Positions 32,734-40,611 of a stretch of 64,000 nucleotides of DNA are shown piece by piece. Where the stretch lies: the NCBI RefSeq assembly GCF_014287435.1, contig NZ_JACOPG010000004.1, positions 1-64,000 of the forward strand, read 5' to 3'. A model generated the notes under the pieces. The model saw only the letters and a program-made list of their open reading frames with translations. It ran no database searches and was not told the origin of the DNA. The position numbers were made by a program, and so were the translations under genes. The number at the start of each line of letters is the position of its first letter. The first letter of the stretch is position 1. The DNA comes from Roseburia lenta. GTDB taxonomy: Bacteria > Bacillota > Clostridia > Lachnospirales > Lachnospiraceae.

Positions 32734-33171
32734 ATGAGAGTTTCAACAAAAGGCAGATACGCCATTCGTTTTATGTTAGATCTGGCACTCCACAATACTG
32801 GTGAGCCGGTACGCATCAAGGATGTATCTGGAAGACAGGGGATTTCAGACAAGTATCTGGAACAGGTGGTATCTATTTTAAACAAGGCAGGCTTTGTCAG
32901 ATCGATCCGTGGACCCCAGGGCGGTTACGTCCTGACACGTGATCCAAAAGATTACACAATGGGTCAGATCCTGCGCCTGACAGAAGGAGATATGGTGCCG
33001 GTCGCATGCTTGGCAGATGACATCAATCAGTGTGATCGTGCGGACAACTGCGTGACACTGCATTTTTGGAAGAAACTGGATGCCGCCATCAGCAGCGTGA
33101 TCGACAACACGACGCTGGCTGACCTTGTCGAGGAAGAACAGGGAATGATGGCGAATAATTATGTCATTTAA
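32734..33171 (+). CDS. Rrf2-family regulator, CymR/IscR-like, of sulfur metabolism
   Basis: The 145-residue protein starts MRVSTKGRYAIRFMLDLAL and has the winged helix ISDKYLEQVVSILNKAGFVRSIRGPQGGYVL. Three cysteines, C92, C100 and C106 (CLADDINQC DRADNC), sit where IscR holds its [2Fe-2S] cluster, though the spacing is Cx7Cx5C rather than Cx5Cx5C. It could sense Fe-S status or, like CymR, bind CysK. Position between cysK and metY and the shared operator favour a cysteine-regulon repressor. ATG 32734 follows AAGAGG; the longer frame from 32671 overlaps the hairpin. Confidence 0.87.
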   Translation: MRVSTKGRYAIRFMLDLALHNTGEPVRIKDVSGRQGISDKYLEQVVSILNKAGFVRSIRGPQGGYVLTRDPKDYTMGQILRLTEGDMVPVACLADDINQCDRADNCVTLHFWKKLDAAISSVIDNTTLADLVEEEQGMMANNYVI

Positions 33172-33199
33172 AGTTTTTTTGAAAAAGTCCTAAAACCTA

Positions 33200-33249
33200 T
33201 TGACATACTAGGAATTATAGGATATGATTCTAACATCACAATTCCTAGT
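33200..33249 (+). promoter_or_regulatory. metY promoter with 10-bp inverted repeat operator
   Basis: TTGACA (33200-33205) and TATGAT (33223-33228) are 17 bases apart. ACTAGGAATT (33207-33216) in the spacer has a perfect inverted copy AATTCCTAGT at 33240-33249. ACTAGGAAT is shared with the cysK promoter. Confidence 0.75.
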
Positions 33250-33282
33250 AAGTTAGTATGAATATAGGGAGAGGAAAAGATC

Positions 33283-33357
33283 ATGAATTATTTTGATGAA
33301 CTGGTTCATTTTCGAATGTGTTCCTGGCGATGTTGCCGCAAGGCAGAGATGAGATAA
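33283..33357 (+). CDS. Cysteine-rich 24-residue leader peptide of metY
   Basis: A short frame with an AGGGAGAGG ribosome site encodes MNYFDELVHFRMCSWRCCRK then AEMR. Cysteine codons are at positions 13, 17 and 18. It lies between the regulated promoter and metY, 47 bases before the metY start. Cysteine-containing leader peptides before sulfur genes are known from other bacteria, and ribosome stalling on Cys codons would report cysteine shortage. No terminator/antiterminator pair is obvious after it, so a Rho- or translation-coupled mechanism would be needed. Confidence 0.65.
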   Translation: MNYFDELVHFRMCSWRCCRKAEMR

Positions 33358-33404
33358 GAAAGAGCGAGTAAAAACCAAGAACAGATTTAAAGGAGAAAAT
33401 GAAA

Positions 33405-34697
33405 ATGAGTGAAGAAAGAAAATACAGATTTGAGACATTACAGTTACACGTAGGACAGGAAGAAGCAGACCCGGCAACCGATGCAAGAGCCGTTCCGATC
33501 TACCAGACAACATCTTATGTATTCCGCAATTCACAGCATGCCGCTGATCGTTTCGGATTGGCAGATGCAGGTAATATTTATGGAAGACTTACCAATTCAA
33601 CCCAGGGTGTATTTGAAGATCGTATCGCAGCCCTGGAAGGTGGTGTGGCAGGTCTTGCCGTTGCATCCGGTGCAGCAGCCATCACTTATACGATCCAGGC
33701 ACTTGCTAAAGCAGGCGACCATATCGTAGCACAGAAGACCATCTATGGTGGAAGTTACAACCTTTTAGCACATACCCTGAAACTTTACGGCATTGAGACA
33801 ACTTTCGTAGATGTTCACAATCTTGCAGAAGTAGAGGGTGCTATCCAGGACAATACCACAGCCATCTTTATCGAGACCTTAGGAAATCCAAATTCAGATA
33901 TTCCTGATATCGATGCTATCGCAGAGATCGCACACAAGCATGGTCTTCCGCTTGCGATCGACAATACCTTCGGAACACCTTATCTGATTCGTCCGATCGA
34001 GCATGGTGCAGATATCGTTGTTCATTCCGCAACCAAGTTCATCGGAGGACATGGCACCAGCCTTGGTGGTGTGATCGTTGATGGTGGTACTTTCGATTGG
34101 AAGGCAAGCGGCAAATATGCGCCGATCGCTGAGCCAAACCCAAGTTACCATGGTATCTCATTCGTAGATGCGGCAGGTCCGGCAGCTTTTGTTACTTACA
34201 TCAGAGCCATCCTGCTTCGTGATACAGGAGCAACCATTTCTCCGTTCAATGCTTTCCTTTTATTACAGGGAACAGAGACATTGTCACTCCGTATCGAGCG
34301 TCATGTAGAGAATACCAAGAAAGTGGTTGAATATCTGTCAAAGCATCCGCAGGTTGAGCATGTAAACCATCCTTCTCTGCCGGATCATCCACAGCATGAT
34401 CTCTATGAGAAGTACTTCCCGAATGGTGGCGGTTCTATCTTTACCTTCGAGATCAAGGGCGGACAGAAGGAAGCACATGAGTTTATCGACAATCTGGAGA
34501 TCTTCTCACTGCTTGCGAATGTAGCAGACGTAAAGAGCCTTGTGATCCATCCGGCAACAACAACACATTCACAGTTGTCACCGGAAGAATTAGCAGATCA
34601 GGGCATCAAGCCAAACACGATCCGCTTGTCTATCGGTACCGAGCATATCGATGATATTATCGCAGATCTGGATCAGGCATTTGCAAAAGTAAAATAA
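33405..34697 (+). CDS. metY: O-acetylhomoserine sulfhydrylase
   Basis: The 430-residue Cys/Met-metabolism PLP enzyme makes homocysteine from O-acetylhomoserine and sulfide. The N-terminus [35 protein letters not shown] is typical of MetY rather than MetB or MetC. The PLP lysine is in [18 protein letters not shown], and [14 protein letters not shown] and [15 protein letters not shown] end the fold. ATG 33405 has AGGAG at better spacing than ATG 33399. Control is probably by the Rrf2 operator and the leader peptide upstream. Confidence 0.93.
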   Translation: MSEERKYRFETLQLHVGQEEADPATDARAVPIYQTTSYVFRNSQHAADRFGLADAGNIYGRLTNSTQGVFEDRIAALEGGVAGLAVASGAAAITYTIQALAKAGDHIVAQKTIYGGSYNLLAHTLKLYGIETTFVDVHNLAEVEGAIQDNTTAIFIETLGNPNSDIPDIDAIAEIAHKHGLPLAIDNTFGTPYLIRPIEHGADIVVHSATKFIGGHGTSLGGVIVDGGTFDWKASGKYAPIAEPNPSYHGISFVDAAGPAAFVTYIRAILLRDTGATISPFNAFLLLQGTETLSLRIERHVENTKKVVEYLSKHPQVEHVNHPSLPDHPQHDLYEKYFPNGGGSIFTFEIKGGQKEAHEFIDNLEIFSLLANVADVKSLVIHPATTTHSQLSPEELADQGIKPNTIRLSIGTEHIDDIIADLDQAFAKVK

Positions 34698-34710
34698 TCC
34701 ATGATAGAAT

Positions 34711-34740
34711 AAGAGGTGTCGCAAAAGCGGCACCTCTTTT
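34711..34740 (+). terminator. Intrinsic terminator after metY
   Basis: AAGAGGTGTCGC (34711-34722) pairs with GCGGCACCTCTT (34727-34738) with one wobble, followed by TTTT. Confidence 0.85.
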
Positions 34741-34765
34741 ACAGTGTAAGAAAAGGAAGAAACGT

Positions 34766-35470
34766 ATGCGAGTAGTCGTAGTAGATGATGAAAAAAAGAT
34801 GCGGGATGAGATCGCTGATTATCTGAAAACTTTTGAAAAAGAGCAGAAGGTCAGCGTGATCGCACAAGTCTATGAAAGTCCGGAGGATTTTTTGGAGCAT
34901 TATCAAAAGGATGCAGACCTGATCCTTCTGGATGTGGAAATGCCGGGCATGGACGGCATTTCTCTGGCGCGCAGGATCCGACAGGATGACAAGGAAGTCC
35001 TGCTTATGTTTATTACCAATATGGCACAGTATGCCCTGCATGGCTACGAGGTCGAGGCAATCGATTATGTCATCAAGCCGCTGGGCTATCAGGAGTTTGC
35101 CCTCAAGATGAAAAAGGCAATGCGCTATATGGGGCGGCATGAGAAAAAGCAGATGATGCTGCAGACGTCAGATGGTATACAGCCGGTGGCGATCGAGGAC
35201 ATCCTGTATGTCGAGGTTATCCGTCATTATCTGCAATACCATACGACCGGGCAGGTCTATGAAGTACGCGGCGCCATGAAAGAGGCTGAGGAAGAACTGG
35301 AACGCTATCATTTTGTCCGTTGTAACCAATCTTACCTAGTCAATCTTGCAAAGGTAGCCTGTCTCCATGGAAATACGGTTACGGTAGGGTCTGACCAACT
35401 GCCGATCAGCCGCAACAAAAAGACAGCCTTTGTGGATGCCTTGACCAGATATATCGGAGGTATGGCATGA
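34766..35470 (+). CDS. LytTR-family response regulator
   Basis: The 234-residue protein has a receiver (RVVVVDDEKKMRDEI, phosphoacceptor in LILLDVEMPGMDG, lysine in YVIKPLG). The LytTR DNA-binding domain follows (IEDILYVEVIRHYLQYHTTGQVYEVRGAMKEAEEEL...FVRCNQSYLVNLAKVACLHGNTVTVGSDQLPISRNKKTAFVDAL). Its stop overlaps the kinase start (ATGA at 35467). Targets are unknown; the GH3 gene downstream has its own promoter region behind a terminator. Confidence 0.92.
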   Translation: MRVVVVDDEKKMRDEIADYLKTFEKEQKVSVIAQVYESPEDFLEHYQKDADLILLDVEMPGMDGISLARRIRQDDKEVLLMFITNMAQYALHGYEVEAIDYVIKPLGYQEFALKMKKAMRYMGRHEKKQMMLQTSDGIQPVAIEDILYVEVIRHYLQYHTTGQVYEVRGAMKEAEEELERYHFVRCNQSYLVNLAKVACLHGNTVTVGSDQLPISRNKKTAFVDALTRYIGGMA

Positions 35471-36849
35471 TGGGAATTTCTGCACTGGATGTCTTTGAAG
35501 AACTCCGCTTTATCTGGGAACTGCTTTTGGCAGAGATCCTCTTTGCCGCCTGTTTTACCAAGAAGCGTACGACCGGGAAATGGCTGCTGCCGGTGGGCTG
35601 GCTGGTCTTTAGTCTGTCCGCAGGGATTTATGTGACCTATGTATTGGATCTGACCAAACAGGTATCGGGGATCTGGATCAATGCCGTAAATATTTTGTGG
35701 TATGTCCTTTTGTCCGCGGGAACCATCCTCTATATTTATTACAGTTTTGATCTGAGCAAGGCGGATGCCATGTTCTTGTGCGCGGGAGCCTACAGTCTGC
35801 AGCACATTGAATATGTCATCATCAATGAAGTGATCGCACGCGGTGTCTGCAAGATTTTGTTGGAAAGACTATGGGATTACGGACTTATGTGTATCTTTAC
35901 AACAGCGCTCTTTTATTTTATTTTTTACAAGGTCTTTCATCAGAAACTAAAGGACAGCGGGGGGCGGCTCTTTGAAGATAATCCAAGCAATATCGCCTTT
36001 TGTGGGATGTTGTTTGGCATCGTCTATCTGGCAACCTTTATGTGTCAGGCAATTTTCGTGAGCAATTCCAATACCTATGATCATGTAAATTATCAGGGGG
36101 CAACGGTAGATTTTCTGATCTGTATCCTGCTACTTTGGGTGCAGCATGGGATCTTGCAGATCCGCAATATCAATCAGGAAAAGGAGATCGTGGAGCACCT
36201 CTTATATGAGAGAAAACGCCAGTACGAACTCTCCAGGGAAAATATCGAGACCATCAATCACAAGTGCCATGACCTCAAGCACCAGATCCGTGCCTTAGAG
36301 CATGTCAGCGAAGGGGAGCGCAGTGATTATATCCGGGAACTGGAGGATGCCATCGGTATCTATGATGCTGTTGTTGAGACCGGAAATGAGGTGGTAAATA
36401 CCATTATTTCCGAGAAGACCCTGATCTGTGGCAGGCGTGATATCCGCCTGTCCTGTATCGTGGATGCCAGTCATCTGGATTTTATGTCGACACTGGATAT
36501 TTATGCATTGCTGGGAAACGCTCTGGATAATGCCATAGAAAATGTCAGCAAGTATCAGGATACCGACAAGCGTATCATCAGCCTGACCATCCGGGCGGTC
36601 GGGGATTTCCTTAGTATCCAGATCAACAATTATTGTGAGGAAAAGGTAGCCTTTGCGGACGGGCTGCCGATCACGACTAAGCGCAACAAAGATTATCACG
36701 GCTTTGGGATGAAGAGTATGCGGCATATCGCTAAAAAATACGGCGGTTCCATGGCAACCTCGGTCGCCGATAATATGTTTACCCTGCAGATCCTCCTGCC
36801 TATGCCGGCGGAATTTTTGCGCCTTTATAAAGAAGCGGAACATAGATAA
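35467..36849 (+). CDS. GHKL-type sensor histidine kinase
   Basis: The 460-residue kinase has about six membrane helices in residues 15-230. A cytoplasmic part carries the phosphoacceptor in HKCHDLKHQIRALE, an N box LLGNALDNAIENVSKY and a G box GFGMKSMRHIAKKYGG. It forms a pair with the LytTR regulator just upstream. The architecture matches AgrC/ComD-like sensors of small ligands. No peptide-maturation gene is nearby. Confidence 0.9.
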   Translation: MMGISALDVFEELRFIWELLLAEILFAACFTKKRTTGKWLLPVGWLVFSLSAGIYVTYVLDLTKQVSGIWINAVNILWYVLLSAGTILYIYYSFDLSKADAMFLCAGAYSLQHIEYVIINEVIARGVCKILLERLWDYGLMCIFTTALFYFIFYKVFHQKLKDSGGRLFEDNPSNIAFCGMLFGIVYLATFMCQAIFVSNSNTYDHVNYQGATVDFLICILLLWVQHGILQIRNINQEKEIVEHLLYERKRQYELSRENIETINHKCHDLKHQIRALEHVSEGERSDYIRELEDAIGIYDAVVETGNEVVNTIISEKTLICGRRDIRLSCIVDASHLDFMSTLDIYALLGNALDNAIENVSKYQDTDKRIISLTIRAVGDFLSIQINNYCEEKVAFADGLPITTKRNKDYHGFGMKSMRHIAKKYGGSMATSVADNMFTLQILLPMPAEFLRLYKEAEHR

Positions 36850-36881
36850 TCTGCCAAATATGTCAGAAATCGGTCAGATGT

Positions 36882-36912
36882 GCCAGACCCATTGTAGGGT
36901 CTGGCTTTTTTT
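36882..36912 (+). terminator. Intrinsic terminator after the GHKL kinase gene
   Basis: GCCAGACCC (36882-36890) and GGGTCTGGC (36897-36905) form a perfect stem with a 6-base loop, followed by seven T. Confidence 0.93.
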
Positions 36913-36962
36913 ATTATGGTAGGCATAGAAAGATTGAGCCAAAGGCTTAAAAGGAGGAAACA

Positions 36963-39900
36963 ATGAAGACAAAACCATTTAGCAAAACAAAGTCCATAGT
37001 GACTTATGTTGTGTGTGGTGTATTGATCGTTGCACTTGCCATCGGCAATTATTACGCATCTTTGTATAAAGATCTGATTACGGTCTACACCAGTGGTTCC
37101 GATGTGGTTACGACAGATGAATCTGCAAAAGTCTGCCAGACCATTGAGGAAGAGGGCATGGTCCTTTTGAAAAATGAGGACGGATTGCCATTAAAAGAAG
37201 GCGCAAAGGTATCTTTGCTGGGACAGGATTCCGTAGACTTTGTCTATGGCGGTTCCGGTTCCGGCTCGGTTGATACTTCCCTGGCTCTTAATTTGAAGGA
37301 GGCGATGGAAGCATCCGGTTTTGATGTCAATGAAACCTTGTGGGATTTCTATGACAGCGGTGCCGGTAAGGATTATCGCAAGAGTGTGCCGGATGAGACC
37401 GGCGCAGGCGAATTTGCCGTAAATGAGGTGCCGGCAAGCGTCTACACAGATGATGTGAAGGATAGTTTCAAAGACTATAATGATGCAGCTATCGTTTGTA
37501 TCGGACGCAGTGGCGGCGAGAGTGCAGATATCCCAACCGAGCCACTGGCAAACGGCTACAAATATCTGGAACTGGATCAGGATGAAAGAGACATGCTGAC
37601 CATGGCTTGTCAGAATTTTGATAATGTTGTTGTGCTTGTCAATGCCAACAATGCCATGGAACTGGGCTTTTTAAATGACGAAGCCTACAAGAATGTCAAG
37701 GCTTGTGTATGGGTTGGCGGTGTTGGTCAGGAAGGTATCAAGGCTGTTGCAGAAGCACTTGCCGGAAAGACTAACTTCTCGGGACATTTAGCAGATACCT
37801 ATGCCTATGATTCCCTGAGTGCTCCATCGGCAGAAAACATTGGTGACTTTACCATCACCAACAGTGATGTGACAAACGGTAACAAATATACCGTTTATTC
37901 TGAGGGTATCTATGTTGGTTATCGTTATTATGAGACACGTTACGAAGATGCCGTGATGGGAAGCGGAAATGCAGGCGATTATGACTACACTTCTACCGTA
38001 CAGTTCCCATTTGGCTATGGACTTTCCTACACCGACTTCAAGTGGTCTGATTATTCCGTAGAGGATAAGGGCGATACATACGAAGTCAGTGTGACCGTAA
38101 AGAATACTGGAGATGTGGCAGGCAAGGATGTTGTAGAAGTCTACATGCAGTCGCCATATACCGACTATGACAAGGAAAACGGTATTGAAAAATCAGCCGT
38201 AGAACTGATCGGATTTACAAAGACAGATTCCATTGAACCGGGCAAAGACCAGACAGTTACCGTATCGGTGGATAAAGAAGTCATGAAAGCCTATGATGCC
38301 GCAAATGCAAAGACCTATGTGGTAGATGCCGGAGATTATTATTTTACGGCAGCAAGCGATGCACATGAGGCACTCAATAATATCTTAGCAGCCAAGGGCT
38401 ATACCACAGAAAATGGTATGGATGCAGACGGCAATGCGGATATGACTTATAAGACGACTGTAGATACGCTGGATACTACAACTTATGCGAAATCTACGGA
38501 AACAGGAAATGACATCACAAACCAGTTTGCAGATGTCGATATCCGTTACTATGATGATTCCTTTGCTTATCTTACCAGAAGTGACTGGAGTGGATCATTC
38601 CCAAGCACTTATGCAGATGGAAACATGACGGCAAGTGATGCCTTGCTTTCTGATCTGCAATGGGATCGAAGCGATGACGTGGTAAATGACGGCAGTGCTA
38701 TGCCGGAATTTGAGCAGGATAGTGAAAAAAAGGTATCCGATGCAAAGGATGCATCTTATGATGATGAGATCTGGTCAGAACTTGTCAGCGAATTATCCGC
38801 AGACCGCGCAATGCAACTGGTACGTCAGGGTGGTTATGCAACCATTCAGGCAGATGATATCGGACTTCCGGCAACCACAGATAAAGACGGTACCTCCGGT
38901 ATTTCCGGAACACTGGTCGGTGGGCAGTCTGCTATGGCATATCCGGTAGAAGCCGTGATGGCTTGTACCTGGAATACAGATCTTTTGTATGAAATGGGAC
39001 TCAGCCTTGGCGAGGACTCTATCAACACAGGCGTTGCCGGCTGGTATGCACCGGGTGTTGACATTCATCGTTCTCCATACAGCGGACGTAACTTTGAATA
39101 CTTCTCAGAGGATGGTTTCCTTTCCGGTCAGTTGGCAGGAAATGAGGTTAAGGGCGCAAGAGAAAAAGGCGTTATCACTTATATGAAGCACTTTGCTTTG
39201 AACGATCAGGAGACCAACCGTTATGGCGGTGCTATGTTTGCAAATGAGCAGGCAATCCGTGAAATTTACTTAAAGGGATTTGAATATACCGTTACGATCG
39301 GAAATACCAACGCAGCCATGGCTGGTATGAACCGTATCGGTGCCCGTTGGGTCGGCGCACACAAGGGACTTATGACCAATGTACTCCGTGGTGAATGGGG
39401 ATTTGAAGGTATGGTCATCACAGACCAGGCTTCCGTACCGGCAATGTTCTATCAGGATATCGTATCCGGTCTTGCAGCAGGAACCGACCTGTGGCTGAAC
39501 ACCAACAAGAGTTACTGGGCACTGGATTCCTACGCAGAGGAAGATGGAAGTACGACAGACTGGACATCCAATGCGACCGTTATGAACAATGTGGCACGCG
39601 CTGCAAAGAATGTGATCTATGCAGTTGGTACATCCAATGCCATGGACAGCGTTTCCGATGACGGAACGGTGGCAAGCCAGAAGGCTCCATGGGAGATCGC
39701 ACTGATAATCTTAGATATTATTGTCTTTGGTATTTGTGGACTTTTGATCATCTTGACCAGCATCCGTTGGGCAAAATATGCAAAGAGTCTGCCAAAGCAG
39801 GAAGAAGAAGGAGATGATATTGTGAAGAAGAATAAAGTTGTTGTATTAGTAGTTGTTGCTGTCTTGCTTGGGCTTCTTGTGGGCGGCTTTGGAACAAGGC

Positions 39901-40391
39901 TGATTGGTGGAACAAAGGGTTCCGGCAATGCAGGAAATTCCGCTGCATCTGATGCTGGTGCGGCAAAGGGTAGTGTATACATTTTTGGTGAAGATAAGGA
40001 AAATTCCTATGGCGGAACCGATTATGATGAATATCAGTTGACCCTGAAGGAAGATGGTACATATGAGATGGTGATGACAGAGGCAACATTTGCGTATGAT
40101 ATGCTTCTTGGGCATACCTCTGTGACGACATATGGTACATATGAAAAGGGAGATTCTTCTGACGGAGCAACGGCATGTAAGTTGTCAGAGGCAACACGTA
40201 TTGTTTACAATAGTTATTCTGATGTTGGAGGATACAATTTGTCGTATGATACCGACAGCATCGACGAATATCCGATCGAACTGCCGGGTGGCATCATGAC
40301 AGAAAAGGAAGATTTCTTTGCACAGTACGGTGCTGAGAGAACGGCTTATCTGGATGATGCAAATCCAAGCCAGATGTCTTTTGAAGAATAG
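36963..40391 (+). CDS. Membrane-anchored GH3 glycosidase with permuted domains and a C-terminal membrane extension
   Basis: The 1142-residue enzyme has an N-terminal membrane helix (about 12-32). The GH3 (alpha/beta)6 sandwich domain comes first (SAKVCQTIEEEGMVLLKNEDGLPL, CIGRSGGESAD). An FnIII-like domain follows (FPFGYGLSYTDFKWSDYSV...VSVTVKNTGDVAGKDVVEVYMQ), and only then the catalytic TIM barrel with KHFALNDQETNRYGG and nucleophile D821 in GMVITDQAS. This order is reversed relative to most GH3 enzymes; permuted forms are known in Clostridia. A helix near 920-945, a second hydrophobic segment near 958-978 and a 165-residue outer domain follow. It probably trims beta-glucosides at the cell surface. 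AGGAGG precedes the ATG. Confidence 0.88.
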   Translation: MKTKPFSKTKSIVTYVVCGVLIVALAIGNYYASLYKDLITVYTSGSDVVTTDESAKVCQTIEEEGMVLLKNEDGLPLKEGAKVSLLGQDSVDFVYGGSGSGSVDTSLALNLKEAMEASGFDVNETLWDFYDSGAGKDYRKSVPDETGAGEFAVNEVPASVYTDDVKDSFKDYNDAAIVCIGRSGGESADIPTEPLANGYKYLELDQDERDMLTMACQNFDNVVVLVNANNAMELGFLNDEAYKNVKACVWVGGVGQEGIKAVAEALAGKTNFSGHLADTYAYDSLSAPSAENIGDFTITNSDVTNGNKYTVYSEGIYVGYRYYETRYEDAVMGSGNAGDYDYTSTVQFPFGYGLSYTDFKWSDYSVEDKGDTYEVSVTVKNTGDVAGKDVVEVYMQSPYTDYDKENGIEKSAVELIGFTKTDSIEPGKDQTVTVSVDKEVMKAYDAANAKTYVVDAGDYYFTAASDAHEALNNILAAKGYTTENGMDADGNADMTYKTTVDTLDTTTYAKSTETGNDITNQFADVDIRYYDDSFAYLTRSDWSGSFPSTYADGNMTASDALLSDLQWDRSDDVVNDGSAMPEFEQDSEKKVSDAKDASYDDEIWSELVSELSADRAMQLVRQGGYATIQADDIGLPATTDKDGTSGISGTLVGGQSAMAYPVEAVMACTWNTDLLYEMGLSLGEDSINTGVAGWYAPGVDIHRSPYSGRNFEYFSEDGFLSGQLAGNEVKGAREKGVITYMKHFALNDQETNRYGGAMFANEQAIREIYLKGFEYTVTIGNTNAAMAGMNRIGARWVGAHKGLMTNVLRGEWGFEGMVITDQASVPAMFYQDIVSGLAAGTDLWLNTNKSYWALDSYAEEDGSTTDWTSNATVMNNVARAAKNVIYAVGTSNAMDSVSDDGTVASQKAPWEIALIILDIIVFGICGLLIILTSIRWAKYAKSLPKQEEEGDDIVKKNKVVVLVVVAVLLGLLVGGFGTRLIGGTKGSGNAGNSAASDAGAAKGSVYIFGEDKENSYGGTDYDEYQLTLKEDGTYEMVMTEATFAYDMLLGHTSVTTYGTYEKGDSSDGATACKLSEATRIVYNSYSDVGGYNLSYDTDSIDEYPIELPGGIMTEKEDFFAQYGAERTAYLDDANPSQMSFEE
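39822..40391 (+). other. Possible internal translation start: 189-residue secreted or lipobox-less protein in frame with GH3
   Basis: Inside the GH3 gene, AAGGAG (39808-39813) stands eight bases before an in-frame GTG at 39822. The product would begin with a textbook signal peptide (KKNKVVVLVVVAVLLGLLVGGFG) followed by a Gly/Ser/Ala linker and a domain with YQLTLKEDGTYEMVMTEATF. The same segment therefore serves as a second membrane anchor in the long form or as the start of a separate protein. Either an ancestral fusion of two genes or dual translation would explain it. Confidence 0.45.
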
Positions 40392-40403
40392 TTAGAAAGT
40401 TTG

Positions 40404-40443
40404 AAAAAAAGGGTGTCGCTTTTCTATGGCGATGCCCTTTTTA
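40404..40443 (+). terminator. Intrinsic terminator after the GH3 gene
   Basis: AAAAAGGGTGTCGC (40406-40419) pairs with GCGATGCCCTTTTT with wobbles, ending in a T-run. Confidence 0.8.
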
Positions 40444-40611
40444 CAAAATTGAAAACATAAGTACAAACGATTGCCTGCGGAATGCTTTATTCTAACTAGG
40501 AAAGAAAGTTGCAATTTATGACGCAAAAGATACAGATTGTGCCATAAAGATAGCAGGGGAACCAAAACATGTTATGATAGCATCAACAAAGAGGATGAGA
40601 GGAAGAAGGAT

